Shown: in pieces, positions 30,487-40,760 of the stretch
Position numbering within the stretch: the stretch's first letter is position 1
Layout of the letters: the number at the start of each line of letters is the position of its first letter
Source: Bolinopsis microptera
Taxonomy: Eukaryota; Ctenophora; Tentaculata; Lobata; Bolinopsidae
DNA length: 46,368 nt
Direction: 5' to 3'
Assembly (NCBI RefSeq): GCF_026151205.1
Contig: NW_026971802.1
Location: 1-46,368, forward strand
Notes under the pieces: generated by a model
The model's database searches: none
The model's input: only the letters and a program-made list of their open reading frames with translations
What the model was told of the DNA's origin: nothing
Made by a program: the position numbers and the translations under genes

Positions 30487-30758
30487 ACGCGTATACACAT
30501 GGCTATGTGAAGTTTTGTAGCGCGATGCGTTACTGTGCCGCGCCGCGCACTCAATGAGGCTTCATGCTTGATCGGCGAAATTAAATGCGCTACTGTGCCA
30601 ACGCAAAATTGTTTCAGAAGGTCTGAAGACTAATCGACCAAGACAAGGTCAATCCCCCGTCTGTGCACATATTATGAAACTGGGTACTGGTTATCGTTCA
30701 TACTTACACTAGTGATCTTAGCTGTGGAGTAGATTTGTCTAGAGTAACGGAATCATAA

Positions 30759-30896
30759 TCTCCTCACAAAGCAGCAGAAGAGGTGCTTCTCGATAAGGCT
30801 AACAACTTCGTTACTATTGAGGGAGGGGGCTTTGTTCAGTTAGACGAAGTACTCTTCTCAGGGTTAGATATTATGGAGAGTTCTCATACGAGGTGA
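30759..30896 (+). other. Short ORF, possible exon
   Basis: Forty-five codons between stops read a well-balanced peptide (KAAEEVLLDKANNF then GGGFVQLDEVLFSGLDI). A good donor AG/GTGATA lies at 30892. No Met start opens it and I do not recognise it. Evidence is only composition and a donor site. Confidence 0.18.
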
Positions 30897-30978
30897 TATA
30901 CCAGGTGGTCACATACCACGTGGTCACATACCAGGTGCCAGGTAGTCCCATATTAGGTGGTCACATACAACGTGGTGT
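30886..30978. repeat. 15-bp minisatellite
   Basis: Imperfect repeats of ATACCAGGTGGTCAC occur at 30898, 30913, 30928 (longer), 30950 and 30965. The CCACGTGG variants create E-box-like palindromes, but simple repetition explains them. Confidence 0.75.
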
Positions 30979-31243
30979 GCTCGATCTCAGTAATAGGAAA
31001 TTAAGCAAGTGCTCACAAGCGTGCCTATTCTTAATTACATTTTTCCGGATTACTTTATTTTACTAAGTATAAAAGCAGTAATTATAATGATCTATACTTT
31101 GACCGGTTGATCTGGTGGCAAGTTATAAAGATGTAACTCTGGCTTCAATTATACCTTGAATCAGTGCTGTAAACTAAGGGACTAAGGAGTAAGATTGTAT
31201 TTGTGATATTATTATCATTTTCAACATCATTTTTCCTTTTCAG

Positions 31244-31300
31244 GAGATGAGAGTGATGATCGGGATGGACTGTCGTTTCTACATCTCACTGCTCTTCTTG
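31244..31300 (+). CDS. Candidate ankyrin-repeat exon
   Basis: A 57-nt segment has a pyrimidine-rich acceptor (TTTTTCCTTTTCAG) before it and a GTTAGT donor after it. In the frame needing one base from an upstream exon it reads DESDDRDGLSFLHLTALL, which follows the ankyrin consensus DGxTPLHxAAxxG. Another frame also is open and gives a hydrophobic peptide, so the reading is not certain. No neighbouring ankyrin exon was found. Confidence 0.33.
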
Positions 31301-31499
31301 GTTAGTACTTTAGACAGTTTTTGGGTTTTTCCAAATAGTTTCTGATTATTCTGATTTGCGACAAATGATATTGCACTGTTAGGATAAACGACGTTTCAAA
31401 GTAACAACTTCTTATTCATGCTGACAAAATTGGTAAATATGTGAGAAAACTGTCTCATAAAATTTATTAATCAAAAATGGCTAAACGACAACAAATTGT

Positions 31500-31835
31500 T
31501 CAAATACTCGACTAAAATTAGAATCAAAATCTATATATATACAACACTACTCGATCTGCTATTCAATAAACTTAAAACATCCACTAAACAGCAAGTACGT
31601 GATTGTGATCGTGTGATGGAATGACATGTACAGTGATAACAGATGATTTAAGATGTAAGTGATAACAGATGATAAGGTAAAAGATACAATACATGTGAGA
31701 TGGTGTATACACAATGTGAGTGATAATATAGTGAGTGGTTACTGATTGTGAGCGAGATGTGAAAAAAACATTAAAACTTACTACTGCTAGAAAACTTAAA
31801 CTGTATGCAATAAAAAGGGAATGAAACTAAAATAT
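31500..31835. other. 3' flank of second Penelope-like element
   Basis: No ORF. It contains repeated GTGATAACAGATGAT near 31636 and 31659. It probably includes the 3' untranslated end of the minus-strand element above it, whose boundary is not visible. Confidence 0.35.
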
Positions 31836-32632
31836 CTAAAATTCTTCAGTACTAGCTATGATAAAACGTTTAATAGTATCCAGTTCTTCTCTCTTGTTAA
31901 TTGTAGGGTTCAGATTAATAATAAACATCGCTTCAAAAATCTTTCTTCTGACAGTATTGGGTTCAATTCTTAAAATATCTACTTCTAAACTGGGATTTAA
32001 CCCCTCATGACAGCTCGAATAATGTATGGCAAAAGCTTGACTAACATTAGAAGGGGTAGCAGGGTAGGTAGCGTAACGTAAGTGTTCTCCTACACGAGCA
32101 TGTACTTTCCTACTGCTTTCTCCAACGTACAGCTGGTCACATAATTTACACTTAATCTTATATACAACATTCTTCACTTCACAATCTTTATTACAAACTA
32201 TCAAAGGACAAATTTTACATGAATTAATACTGCACACACGTTTATCATACGGTCTGTTACTACATAAAATATTTCTCAATTTCGAAGTAGGTTTAAAGTT
32301 TACTTTAATAGGTAAATTGTTCTGCTTTACATAATTTCTAATCTTATTGCTAGTACTGTCCGAAATAAAATCTAAATTAAGGACTGTCCTGGAATCATCC
32401 TCAACACTCTGACGCCTGTTAGAATTACTACTGTTACAATAACGTCTTGGGTTCTGGTAACCGTTTTTCTGTAATAGATCATCAAGGAGTCTGAGAGAGT
32501 GCTCCTTTTCCGCTGGACCAGATGAGATACGGCAAGCCTCGCTATATAGGTTCTTCACTGTATTAATCTTAACAGACTCAGGATGGCAAGAGTTGTTGTG
32601 CAGGGTAATATCCTTTTGTTGCGGCTTAGTAC
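31836..32632 (-). pseudogene. Second Penelope-like element: C-terminal GIY-YIG endonuclease only
   Basis: The open frame starts near 32632 with no Met, reads LHNNSCHPES (the Penelope HNN-HP block), then LYSEACRISSGP, and reaches an ATG at 32558. It continues to a Cys-rich zinc region (CSINSCKICPLIVC) and the GIY-YIG nuclease (VVYKIKCKLC, LYVGESSR, RVGEHLRY). An in-frame stop lies just before, so the reverse transcriptase is lost. It is a different lineage from the element at 20507-22267, with little identity beyond the motifs. It is a 5'-truncated, dead copy with an intact nuclease frame. Confidence 0.8.
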
Positions 32633-32832
32633 TTTAGTTAGGGTTTAATTATACGTTAGGGGCTACCTCTATTTTACCTTTCGAGTATTTAATATTAAAC
32701 CAGGTATATAATGTTTGTGATTTGTGTATTACATTACCATTTGGTTCAAGTCCATAATAATAATATAGATTCTAATCTAGAAACCTAGAAACCTAGAGCA
32801 AATAACTTAATAAGATGATTAGCACATTTGTC

Positions 32833-33028
32833 TAGAGTACATAGAGTACATAGAGTACATAGAGTACATATAGTACATAGAGTACATAGAGTACATGGAG
32901 TACACGGAGTACATAGAGTACATAGAGTACACATAGTACCATAGATTACATTTAGAGAACATTTAGAGTACATAGAGTACATATAGAGTACATATAGAGT
33001 ACATATAGAGTACATATAGAGTATATAT
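32833..33028. repeat. 9-bp minisatellite (AGAGTACAT)n
   Basis: About 20 units of AGAGTACAT with variants (ATAGAGTAC, inserted AT) run across 196 bp. The minus strand reads as a false Cys-Thr-Leu repeat protein. Confidence 0.9.
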
Positions 33029-33540
33029 CGTCGTGATTTTTTACTTTCACGAATTATATTGTCTAATGAGCTTCAGGGCAATTTAAGTCCTAATCGTTTG
33101 GGAAGTATCATGATGAACCCACCGTTAAATCGACCGGAAGATACGAGAACAATATATTATACTTACTGTGGTATCATGTTCTTATTTTATCAAACAAAAA
33201 TTTACCGCTACTCGATCTTGAGCAGTTTTTAAAATGTTTTTACATATTCACCTCCAACTTCATAAGTTATTCGTGAAGCTCAATACCACCATCAATGTGT
33301 CTACCAGTGATCAATTGAGATTTAGTGCTATAAACCTACTGCTCTCTGATATTATGTCAGTCTCAAATGGTATCTTTGACTCATAAGAGAGTTTGACAAC
33401 ATGGTTCGACACTAGACTATCATCATAGTTAAAATAATCATCATAGTTAAAATAATCATCAAACGTAAAAATTGTACCAAAGGCAAAATTTTATCAGTCA
33501 AAATTCGTAGCATGTAAGTAATTATGGATGGGGTACATCT

Positions 33541-33810
33541 ATGTTAAGTAATAAGTAGTATGTTAAGCATAATGTTAAGTATTATGTTAAGTATTATGTT
33601 AAGTATTATGTTAAGTATTATGTTAAGCATTATTAAGTATTATGTTAAGTATTATATGAAGTATTATGTTAAGTATTATGTTAAACTTTACGTTAAGCAT
33701 TATGTTAAGCATTATGTTAAGCATTATGTTAAGCATTATGTTAAGCATTATGTTAAGCATTATGTTAAGCATTATGTTAAGTATTATGTTATATTATGCA
33801 TAATGTTATG
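33541..33810. repeat. 12-bp satellite (ATGTTAAGYATT)n
   Basis: Roughly 20 units of ATGTTAAGTATT or ATGTTAAGCATT occur, with the T form mainly to the left and the C form to the right, which implies expansion in two steps. The plus-strand ORF through it is low complexity and not a gene. Confidence 0.9.
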
Positions 33811-33985
33811 GTTAATTGACCCACTGTTCTACCATCAACTGAGTGAGCTGAGTGTTGGGCCCTTAAAACATTGTTTAAAGCCACACCTGGAATCTCAAGT
33901 ACCAGGATCAGTGATGGAAGCTAAGCAGATACATAGATGGAGTTGCTATCGAAAGATATAGAACTCAGGTATCCAACATCGTACC

Positions 33986-34871
33986 TTGATTATATTGTAG
34001 TATTTTCTGTTGAAGAAAAAAAACATTCATTCTTTTTTTGTAATACTAGATGCTCGGTTTTATTACTTGTACTCATATTAAAACACTCAGTCCTCCCAGT
34101 GGTTCCTCCTGCAGTTGAGGGAAGGTTAATTAAAGGAAAATAAATAAACCTGTTTACTTAGTGATTAGCGAAAATTCTAATATATGGCAGATTGGTGTTC
34201 AATTTTAATTGCTCTTGATAACAACATATCCTACCCTGGATGTAGCAAATTGATTGAAGTAGCTGTTAAGTGTTAATCTGTCCGTTCTCCATGTACTCCA
34301 TGATTATGTAGAAGGGCAGAGTCAGAGCACAGGTTCCCAACAAGTTGACGATGTTTTTGTGTTTCAACGTCACCATCACCTCCATCTCCTTCTCAAAATC
34401 AAGCAGTGCCGAGACCTCTATTCCTGGACAGAAGTGTCTTAGAGACCGTAGAGACCCTCATGGCCGAAACAGTTAGCAAAATGGAGTGTCTCCGTAAAAT
34501 GTGTGATAAATAATTTAGTTCTATTTAATATAATATTAGCTTTGTTGGACCATGATATTTCGTATTTGACAAAATTAAAATGGCCTCATGAAACCTTGTA
34601 TTGAACTACAGTACGTGCAATATTTCAATATTAATCAAATTAAATAAGTATACGTCTTATTTATCACAATGATGACAAGCATGATCGCGCCACTTATATT
34701 CTATTTCTCGGTATCATTTTGCATTTGCGAACGGTCATTCAAATTAATATCATTTCCTTTTGAGTTTTGTTTGGGAAAAAGAGATCCTAGCAGCGGTCCA
34801 CTCTACTCATGATTATGGGTTTTGGTCAAATTATATTAAATTTATTTATTCATTATATTTCAATGTATTTA
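33986..34871. repeat. Large tandem duplication, unit 1
   Basis: This 886-bp unit is followed directly by a near-identical second copy. I see one length change in an A run (near 34014) and one substitution (GATTAGCG versus GATTAGCA). Each copy carries the tyrosine-kinase exon. Confidence 0.95.
34266..34423 (-). pseudogene. Receptor-tyrosine-kinase-like exon, copy 1
   Basis: The minus strand, after a TCTGTCCAG acceptor, reads IEVSALLDFEKEMEVM, LKHKNIVNLLGTC, and PFYIIMEYMENG. This is the kinase N-lobe from the alpha-C helix (the Glu in DFEKE that pairs with the catalytic Lys) to the hinge. Sequence type fits receptor tyrosine kinases. Four codons past the hinge a TAA ends the frame, and no GT donor precedes it. 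So it is either a decayed exon, or a truncated or alternative terminal exon. The catalytic loop (HRDL) and the glycine loop were not found nearby. Confidence 0.7.
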
Positions 34872-35758
34872 TTGATTATATTGTAGTATTTTCTGTTGAA
34901 GAAAAAAAAACATTCATTCTTTTTTTGTAATACTAGATGCTCGGTTTTATTACTTGTACTCATATTAAAACACTCAGTCCTCCCAGTGGTTCCTCCTGCA
35001 GTTGAGGGAAGGTTAATTAAAGGAAAATAAATAAACCTGTTTACTTAGTGATTAGCAAAAATTCTAATATATGGCAGATTGGTGTTCAATTTTAATTGCT
35101 CTTGATAACAACATATCCTACCCTGGATGTAGCAAATTGATTGAAGTAGCTGTTAAGTGTTAATCTGTCCGTTCTCCATGTACTCCATGATTATGTAGAA
35201 GGGCAGAGTCAGAGCACAGGTTCCCAACAAGTTGACGATGTTTTTGTGTTTCAACGTCACCATCACCTCCATCTCCTTCTCAAAATCAAGCAGTGCCGAG
35301 ACCTCTATTCCTGGACAGAAGTGTCTTAGAGACCGTAGAGACCCTCATGGCCGAAACAGTTAGCAAAATGGAGTGTCTCCGTAAAATGTGTGATAAATAA
35401 TTTAGTTCTATTTAATATAATATTAGCTTTGTTGGACCATGATATTTCGTATTTGACAAAATTAAAATGGCCTCATGAAACCTTGTATTGAACTACAGTA
35501 CGTGCAATATTTCAATATTAATCAAATTAAATAAGTATACGTCTTATTTATCACAATGATGACAAGCATGATCGCGCCACTTATATTCTATTTCTCGGTA
35601 TCATTTTGCATTTGCGAACGGTCATTCAAATTAATATCATTTCCTTTTGAGTTTTGTTTGGGAAAAAGAGATCCTAGCAGCGGTCCACTCTACTCATGAT
35701 TATGGGTTTTGGTCAAATTATATTAAATTTATTTATTCATTATATTTCAATGTATTTA
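34872..35758. repeat. Large tandem duplication, unit 2
   Basis: An 887-bp copy of the preceding unit, in the same orientation. The near-perfect match indicates a very recent duplication, or an assembly artefact from joining two haplotypes. Confidence 0.95.
35153..35310 (-). pseudogene. Receptor-tyrosine-kinase-like exon, copy 2
   Basis: Identical in sequence to the exon 887 bp to the left, including the acceptor and the early TAA. Two copies in tandem on one strand could be mutually exclusive exons, but both carrying the same stop argues for duplication of an already broken exon. Confidence 0.7.
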
Positions 35759-35986
35759 TACTTTATACTTTATTACAATAGTTTGACAATTTAATACCAT
35801 ATATCAATATTATTAAATTAAGGTAATGAAACTCCATGTTGTAACGGGTCAGTTCTCAACTTTCCATGAGGATGTATTTAAGGACCTGTTCATCGATTTA
35901 ATCATTACTCTTATTTCAGTTATCAACAGCGGAGGAATAGTAGTCTTGTTACTGGATCACCTTGACATTAGAATCCCGAGGAAATC

Positions 35987-36772
35987 ATGCTCATCTGTTT
36001 GCTGCTTTTAGCAGCATTTCAACCCATCTTTGCTGGTGGTCCACGCAAACTCAAAGCAAGCTGTATCATGAAGCTTCATGGAACAGATATTGAAGTTGGG
36101 AAAGTCGTGTTTGAGAGTGACGACATGCTGTTACAATCCATCAGACTAAACATAGACGGGGAGCCAGAGGACATCGTTAAAGGGCCCCACGGGTTTCACA
36201 TCCACACCAACGCAGTTGTAGGGAACAGCTGTGGAAAGGAAAGTACTGGAGGTCACTTCAACCCTCTGAGCACCACCCACGGTGACATAACCTCTATCGA
36301 TGTTGAGCGACATGTCGGAGATTTCGGGAACGTCAATGCTGGAGATAGAGGGGAGATCAACTTCGCCGCTGACATTGCTGTGTACCGGAATGGCGGTGTC
36401 GGAGCTTCCTTCTTGGGGAAACCTGCTATTAACTGTGGTCCCTGGCTACTTGAGGTTGAGAAGAGAAAAAGGAAGGGCAAAAAGGTAAAGAAGTGCAGCA
36501 AGAAAAGAGAAAAGAAAGGACTGTGCATCAACATCCCAACCTTTGAAATAATTCGCCATGATCCTGACTGCTACGTTTCTATGACAGAGAGGTGGGGTTT
36601 CACTCTCAACTCTCTAAAATTCAGACTTAAGGGACCGGACTCAGTGGTAGGCCGAGCAGCGGTCTTGCACGCTGGGAAGGATGATCTGGGACGAGGGGGA
36701 GATGAGGGTAGTGCCGCTACTGGCAACGCTGGGGGCAGGATTGCTTGCTGCACCCTCCAACTGGAGAAATAG
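35987..36772 (+). CDS. Extracellular Cu/Zn superoxide dismutase with basic insertion
   Basis: A single-exon 261-residue protein with a signal peptide (LICLLLLAAFQPIFAGG, residues 2-18). It converts superoxide to hydrogen peroxide outside the cell. Copper ligands His71, His73, His90 and His228; zinc ligands His90, His98, His109 and Asp112; the disulfide cysteines are probably 82 and 254; the substrate-guiding arginine is Arg251 in GNAGGRIAC. So the active site is complete. Between the GDFGNV strand and the GPDSVVGR strand there are about 75 residues more than in usual enzymes, including a Lys/Arg cluster (KRKRKGKKVKKC, 159-170) and four extra Cys (150, 170, 180, 195). The basic stretch could bind heparan-type matrix, as the basic tail of vertebrate extracellular SOD does; that is inference. 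A polyadenylation hexamer AATAAA is at 37151, some 380 nt past the stop. Confidence 0.88.
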   Translation: MLICLLLLAAFQPIFAGGPRKLKASCIMKLHGTDIEVGKVVFESDDMLLQSIRLNIDGEPEDIVKGPHGFHIHTNAVVGNSCGKESTGGHFNPLSTTHGDITSIDVERHVGDFGNVNAGDRGEINFAADIAVYRNGGVGASFLGKPAINCGPWLLEVEKRKRKGKKVKKCSKKREKKGLCINIPTFEIIRHDPDCYVSMTERWGFTLNSLKFRLKGPDSVVGRAAVLHAGKDDLGRGGDEGSAATGNAGGRIACCTLQLEK

Positions 36773-38629
36773 GAGTAACTGTAGGACCAGTAGCACGGAG
36801 AATCTAGAGGACAATTTACCAGCACTCTAATGGATGGTTGATACACCAATTTAACAGTTCGAATTATTTGAATGATTAGAGAAAATTAAAAAAAAAGCAA
36901 TTATTTGAATTTTATTTTTGATGTGACTTCTTCATTTACACTTTTGTTCTCAGTATTTAATTATCAAATTGTGTTGTTTGCGTATATTTGTAAAAAAATA
37001 AGTTTCAAATTATTTGTTCGGCTTGCGACTAATGTTGGTTCAGAAAGAAAAACTTGTTCTACTTAGACTGGCAACTGTTAATCTCAAATATTGGACCACA
37101 AAAGAATGTCATAAATTGTCCTAACTCCTAGCTATAATTGTTGACAAAGGAATAAAAATCGAATGACTGCATGGTTACAAAAACACTTTGGTGATAAAGA
37201 AACACATTTAGGATATACGAAAGACATTTTATTTTTTTGGTCGTTTTCGACCCAATTCCATTTGCATATATTATATAGAGTCATACACAAATTTATCTTT
37301 GTGATTAACCGATGTAAGATTTGCTCAAAGTACGTTGATTTCTGTTCAGTAATTTGAAAATTGGATTTATTTGATAATTATGAGTAGTAGTAGTAAATCT
37401 TTCAAAGTACGAAATATCTCTTTAAAAGAGCATCCTAGGCACCTTATAGATATCAAAACGCATAAAAAAGAAAACAAAAACATCAACCATCTTCTAACTT
37501 CTTCCACTCCTCCCTATCTAAAGCTAAAAATCTAAATTATGAGTACAATATATAAGGTTTAGGCAACAAAACTTGCGCGTGGAAACTGGAAGGTTGCAAG
37601 AAAATGTACAACTAACCGCAAGGAATGACCAAGTAAAACTATACAGAAATACAATGAGGGATAAAACGACTCTGGAAACATTTCAAGCTACTCATTTACA
37701 ATTTTGTACGTAAAATTTCGATATCTTAATCCCTCCTATAAAGCTTAAAATAGGATTATTGGTGGATTTAAAAGGATTGATTTTTCCTTTTCTGATCCGA
37801 ATTTAAAAAACAAAATCTTGAGCTCGCCCGTGCTGCGATGGTATGGTACTGAACTTAAAAACTCATAAGTTCCGTTTTTATCACGGTTTGTAAACCTTAT
37901 TATTACAGTGCAGACAATTATATGTTAAAGTTGTAGCTAGACTTTTACTCTACGGACCTGAACTGAACGTTACACCCTGTCCTCTACAGTCCTATCCTGA
38001 AGATCAGTCTAAAGAGGTATTTTCTCTTATATTCTCCTTTTATTCTGCTTACTTTAATTCGCATAATATTCTTTCGCATTAGATACACAAAAGTTGTATG
38101 TATATATTATGCTGATCAAAGTCTGTCGTCATTATTTTCATGTCTCATCAACTTTGCAAGTTTTGGTCTGAATTCAGTGTAACCAGGCAAAATACGTTTA
38201 TACATTTCCCTGTTTCCGCGCACTGTTCGAGCATAATATGTATCTTTAGTTACGTAAGCGAGCCACTTCAAACACGCAATAAATGCTGCTTCGATTGCGC
38301 GCCAAATGTATAACGCGCGTCCGCCGAATTGTTATCAACTGATGAAATCATGAAAGCGACTAAATAACTGGCAGTGTGGCGGTCATATTTTTTTTTATCT
38401 CAACACTTATTTTACTTCGGACATTCCAACAGCCACATTGTTACACAAGTGTGTAACCAGCCAATTACAGGAAGCCGAAGGATTCAATTATACATTAGGC
38501 CAGTGATGGGCAGCTCCTCATTTAACCCTCACACCCGATTTCTCGAGTATTTGGCTGAGTGGACCGGGGGGCTGCATAGACCACTCAGGATCCTTAGCTG
38601 AGCGTCGACGACGCTCACCCCACGGCTAG
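36773..38629. other. Intergenic DNA and SOD 3' flank
   Basis: No gene is recognised. At 37239-37253 the palindrome GGTCGTTTTCGACCC resembles the motif repeated in the piggyBac-type element at 42.5-45.1 kb. The stretch from about 38450 may be the body of the SINE, whose head is at 38630-38703 on the minus strand. Confidence 0.4.
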
Positions 38630-38703
38630 TGACAGAGTCGGGAATCGAACCTGGTACCTCAAGCAATACCAGGCGGATTAACCAACTGAGCCACTAAGCC
38701 GAT
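38630..38703 (-). mobile_element. tRNA-derived SINE head
   Basis: The minus strand has an RNA polymerase III A box TGGCTCAGTTGG (38693-38682) and a B box GGTTCGATTCC (38651-38641), spaced as in tRNA. The flanks pair poorly as a tRNA acceptor stem and no clear anticodon arm forms, so a SINE is more likely than a tRNA gene. The unrelated body probably continues to the left, possibly to about 38450. Confidence 0.6.
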
Positions 38704-38770
38704 ATGAGCCACTAAGCCGATATATATATAATATATTTATATATTAATATATAATATATTTATTTTAGAA
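38688..38770. repeat. 18-bp tandem duplication and AT-rich microsatellite
   Basis: GAGCCACTAAGCCGATAT occurs at 38688-38705 and again at 38706-38723, followed by irregular TA/TATT repeats. The duplication covers the first bases of the SINE head. Confidence 0.75.
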
Positions 38771-39250
38771 TGCATGTGCAGCACATGTATACTATATAGC
38801 TATTAGCTATAGCAGCTATAGCTGTATATTAGTATACTATAATATATCGTCGATATATGCAAATTGGGATGATTTATATGATAGTAATGTGAAACGCGTT
38901 TCATTTTGCTCGAGACTTATGATGATATTCTCCATTTGAGAGAACTTTTTAGTGATCGTAGATATTGGAGTGAACTTTTCAATTTTATACTTGAGTTGTT
39001 GTATAAGTTTTGGGACATATAATCTTACAAAGGATCACGTTTCGGTTCTAAATTATTTTAGGATTGTTGACATTTATAAAATTTAAATGTTTGATGATAA
39101 TAATGTGGTGAGAGCAATATTTTTTTGGAAAACGAAATTAAATATATTATACAAAATAGTATTACAGGTTATATATTATGAACATCATCATTGTAATATC
39201 AGTAATTTACTCAGATTAGCACAGTTAGTTTAAGTTCCTTATTTTCACAG

Positions 39251-39749
39251 GTATTCGCTTGGATGTTGCTAATGTTCATTGCTGTTGGTTATGAATTCTC
39301 TGACGATGACAGAAGAAAGATAAAAGCTAAATTGTCTGGAGTCGAAAGAGAACTTTTCACGAGATATCTTGAGGCTAACTCAGTGGCGTAACGAAGGGCC
39401 CCGCTGACCCCGCTGTGCAGGGGGGCGCCGTCTTAGGGGGGCGCCAAATCGTCGTTTGAATGTGGGACAATTTCGAAAACTTACCTAAAGTACTAGCAAA
39501 ACTGTGCGTTTTGCTGTAGATACACACTTTTTTAGAGATTTTACCGTCGTATCCTCTAAAATCACCTAATTTGTTCAATTTTAGGGAGGGGCACCAAAAG
39601 GGGAGGGGGCGCCAACAGGTGGCGCCCTTTCGGCGGGGGGGGGGGGGGGGGGGCGCCAACAGGCAACGTTACGCCACTGGGCTAACTCGATGTGTTTAGA
39701 AGAAATAGGAGACACCATTCCGGTTAGCAGTTCACATAATATAATGTAA
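39251..39749 (+). pseudogene. Candidate host exon split by a hAT-type MITE
   Basis: An acceptor (CTTATTTTCACAG) precedes an open frame reading VFAWMLLMFIAVGYEF (membrane-like) and then a charged helix DDDRRKIKAKLSGVERELF. At 39380 the MITE interrupts it and gives a stop within three codons. Past the MITE the same frame continues EEIGDTIPVSSS to a TAA at 39747; a GT donor at 39723 could instead end it. Removing the MITE and one copy of the 8-bp duplication restores the frame, so the exon predates the insertion. The family is not recognised. Upstream at about 38890-39022 a further open frame (RYWSELFNFILELL) could be part of the same gene, but the phases do not join simply. Confidence 0.35.
39381..39679. 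mobile_element. Non-autonomous hAT-type MITE
   Basis: A 299-bp element with perfect 13-bp inverted ends CAGTGGCGTAACG and an 8-bp target duplication GGCTAACT (39373-39380 and 39680-39687). The 8-bp duplication and CAGTGG terminus are of hAT type. The interior has no ORF and holds internal GGCGCC inverted blocks and a G19 run at 39635-39653. Confidence 0.88.
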
Positions 39750-39870
39750 TCTAACTGTCATAGTGAATAGGTGGAATCGCCATAAATCTTTCAATTATTT
39801 ATCAGATTGTTATCAGTTTGTTTCAACCATAGGGATCTACCGAAATTTTAATTGAATTATTACTTATTAG

Positions 39871-39929
39871 ATAAGTCCGTTGAAGTATTAGATAGTAACG
39901 ATAAGAAAGATTTTAACGATGTTGTAAAG
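39871..39929 (+). CDS. Candidate small exon
   Basis: A 59-nt segment between an acceptor TTACTTATTAG and a donor AAG/GTAATG reads KSVEVLDSNDKKDFNDVVK after two bases of a split codon. It ends in phase 0. Not recognised. The short length makes chance possible. Confidence 0.28.
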
Positions 39930-39971
39930 GTAATGATGATAGGTGAAGTGAAGGCTCATTACCTTCCCCAG

Positions 39972-39998
39972 GATTCCATTGACATAAACGGCAGACAG
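39972..39998 (+). CDS. Candidate micro-exon
   Basis: A 27-nt segment with a pyrimidine-rich acceptor (TTACCTTCCCCAG) and a strong donor CAG/GTATGA encodes DSIDINGRQ in phase 0. It would follow the exon at 39871-39929 without a frame change, which is the main support. Confidence 0.28.
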
Positions 39999-40434
39999 GT
40001 ATGACGATACAGACAACAATTTCGTTAAATTCAAGTTAATCATATTATCATAATTTGCATAATGAGAAAACATATTATTATAGCAAGAAAACATATTATC
40101 ATAGCACGCTCAACATTCGTATCTGTACATTAACCTTTAAGCCTTACCCAAAATATTATTCTCCTCATATTCCTTACAATTTCACTATTTTCTTGATTTC
40201 GTCTCATCCATCAAGTGTTGCATTGTGTACGCAAGAACTGTCACACTTCCAACATGGCAGTATCAGCAGTTCTGGAGATAACCAACTCAGAAGAAGGGGT
40301 CTAGCAAGCTTAGTCAGAAGATTCGATCTGTAACTCAGGTTTTTATACTATGTAAGTTATAATTTTACTGCATACGCATCGTTTTAGACGATAAATCTGT
40401 TCTGATCGTGTAATCGTGTAGGGAAGTTGGTCTT

Positions 40435-40742
40435 TTAGCTCCGGACAGTCTATGCACGGTCCCTGCACGGTCCATGCAACAACAAAAGAACACTCCATGC
40501 ACGGTCCCTGAACGGTCCCTGCACAATAAACACTTGATGCACGATCCCTGCACGGTCAGTCCCTGCACACTCCCTGCACGGTCTATGCACGGTATATGCA
40601 CGGTCCCTGCACAGTAACATATGAACACCAGCTATACTATCAAGTGTTCATTGTGCAGGGACCGTGCAGGGACCGTGCATGGAGTGTTCTCATGTTATTG
40701 CATGGACCGTGCAGGGACCGTGCATAGACTGTCCGGAGCTAA
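40435..40742. mobile_element. Foldback element with about 108-bp inverted arms
   Basis: The left end TTAGCTCCGGACAGTCTATG and the right end are inverted copies, and the similarity extends about 108 bp with few mismatches. Inside, GCACGGTCCCT recurs many times in both orientations. TA dinucleotides next to GCTCCGG at both ends would suit a mariner-type target, which is tentative. No ORF of its own. Confidence 0.75.
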
Positions 40743-40760
40743 GCGATTAACTTGCCACAG

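Noticed and set aside
32785-33015. Minus-strand ORF of Cys-Thr-Leu repeats
   Set aside because: It is the 9-bp minisatellite read in one frame.
33560-33961. Plus-strand ORF starting with Met-Leu-Ser-Ile repeats
   Set aside because: It is the 12-bp satellite in frame; the tail after it is unrecognised.
36485-36587. Possible intron in the SOD gene (AAAG/GTAAAG donor, TATGACAG acceptor)
   Set aside because: Its length of 103 bp would break the frame, while the SOD C-terminus is in frame with the unspliced reading. It could matter only if transcripts show otherwise.
38630-38703. A functional tRNA gene
   Set aside because: A and B boxes are good, but the acceptor and anticodon stems do not form properly and unrelated sequence continues, as in a SINE.
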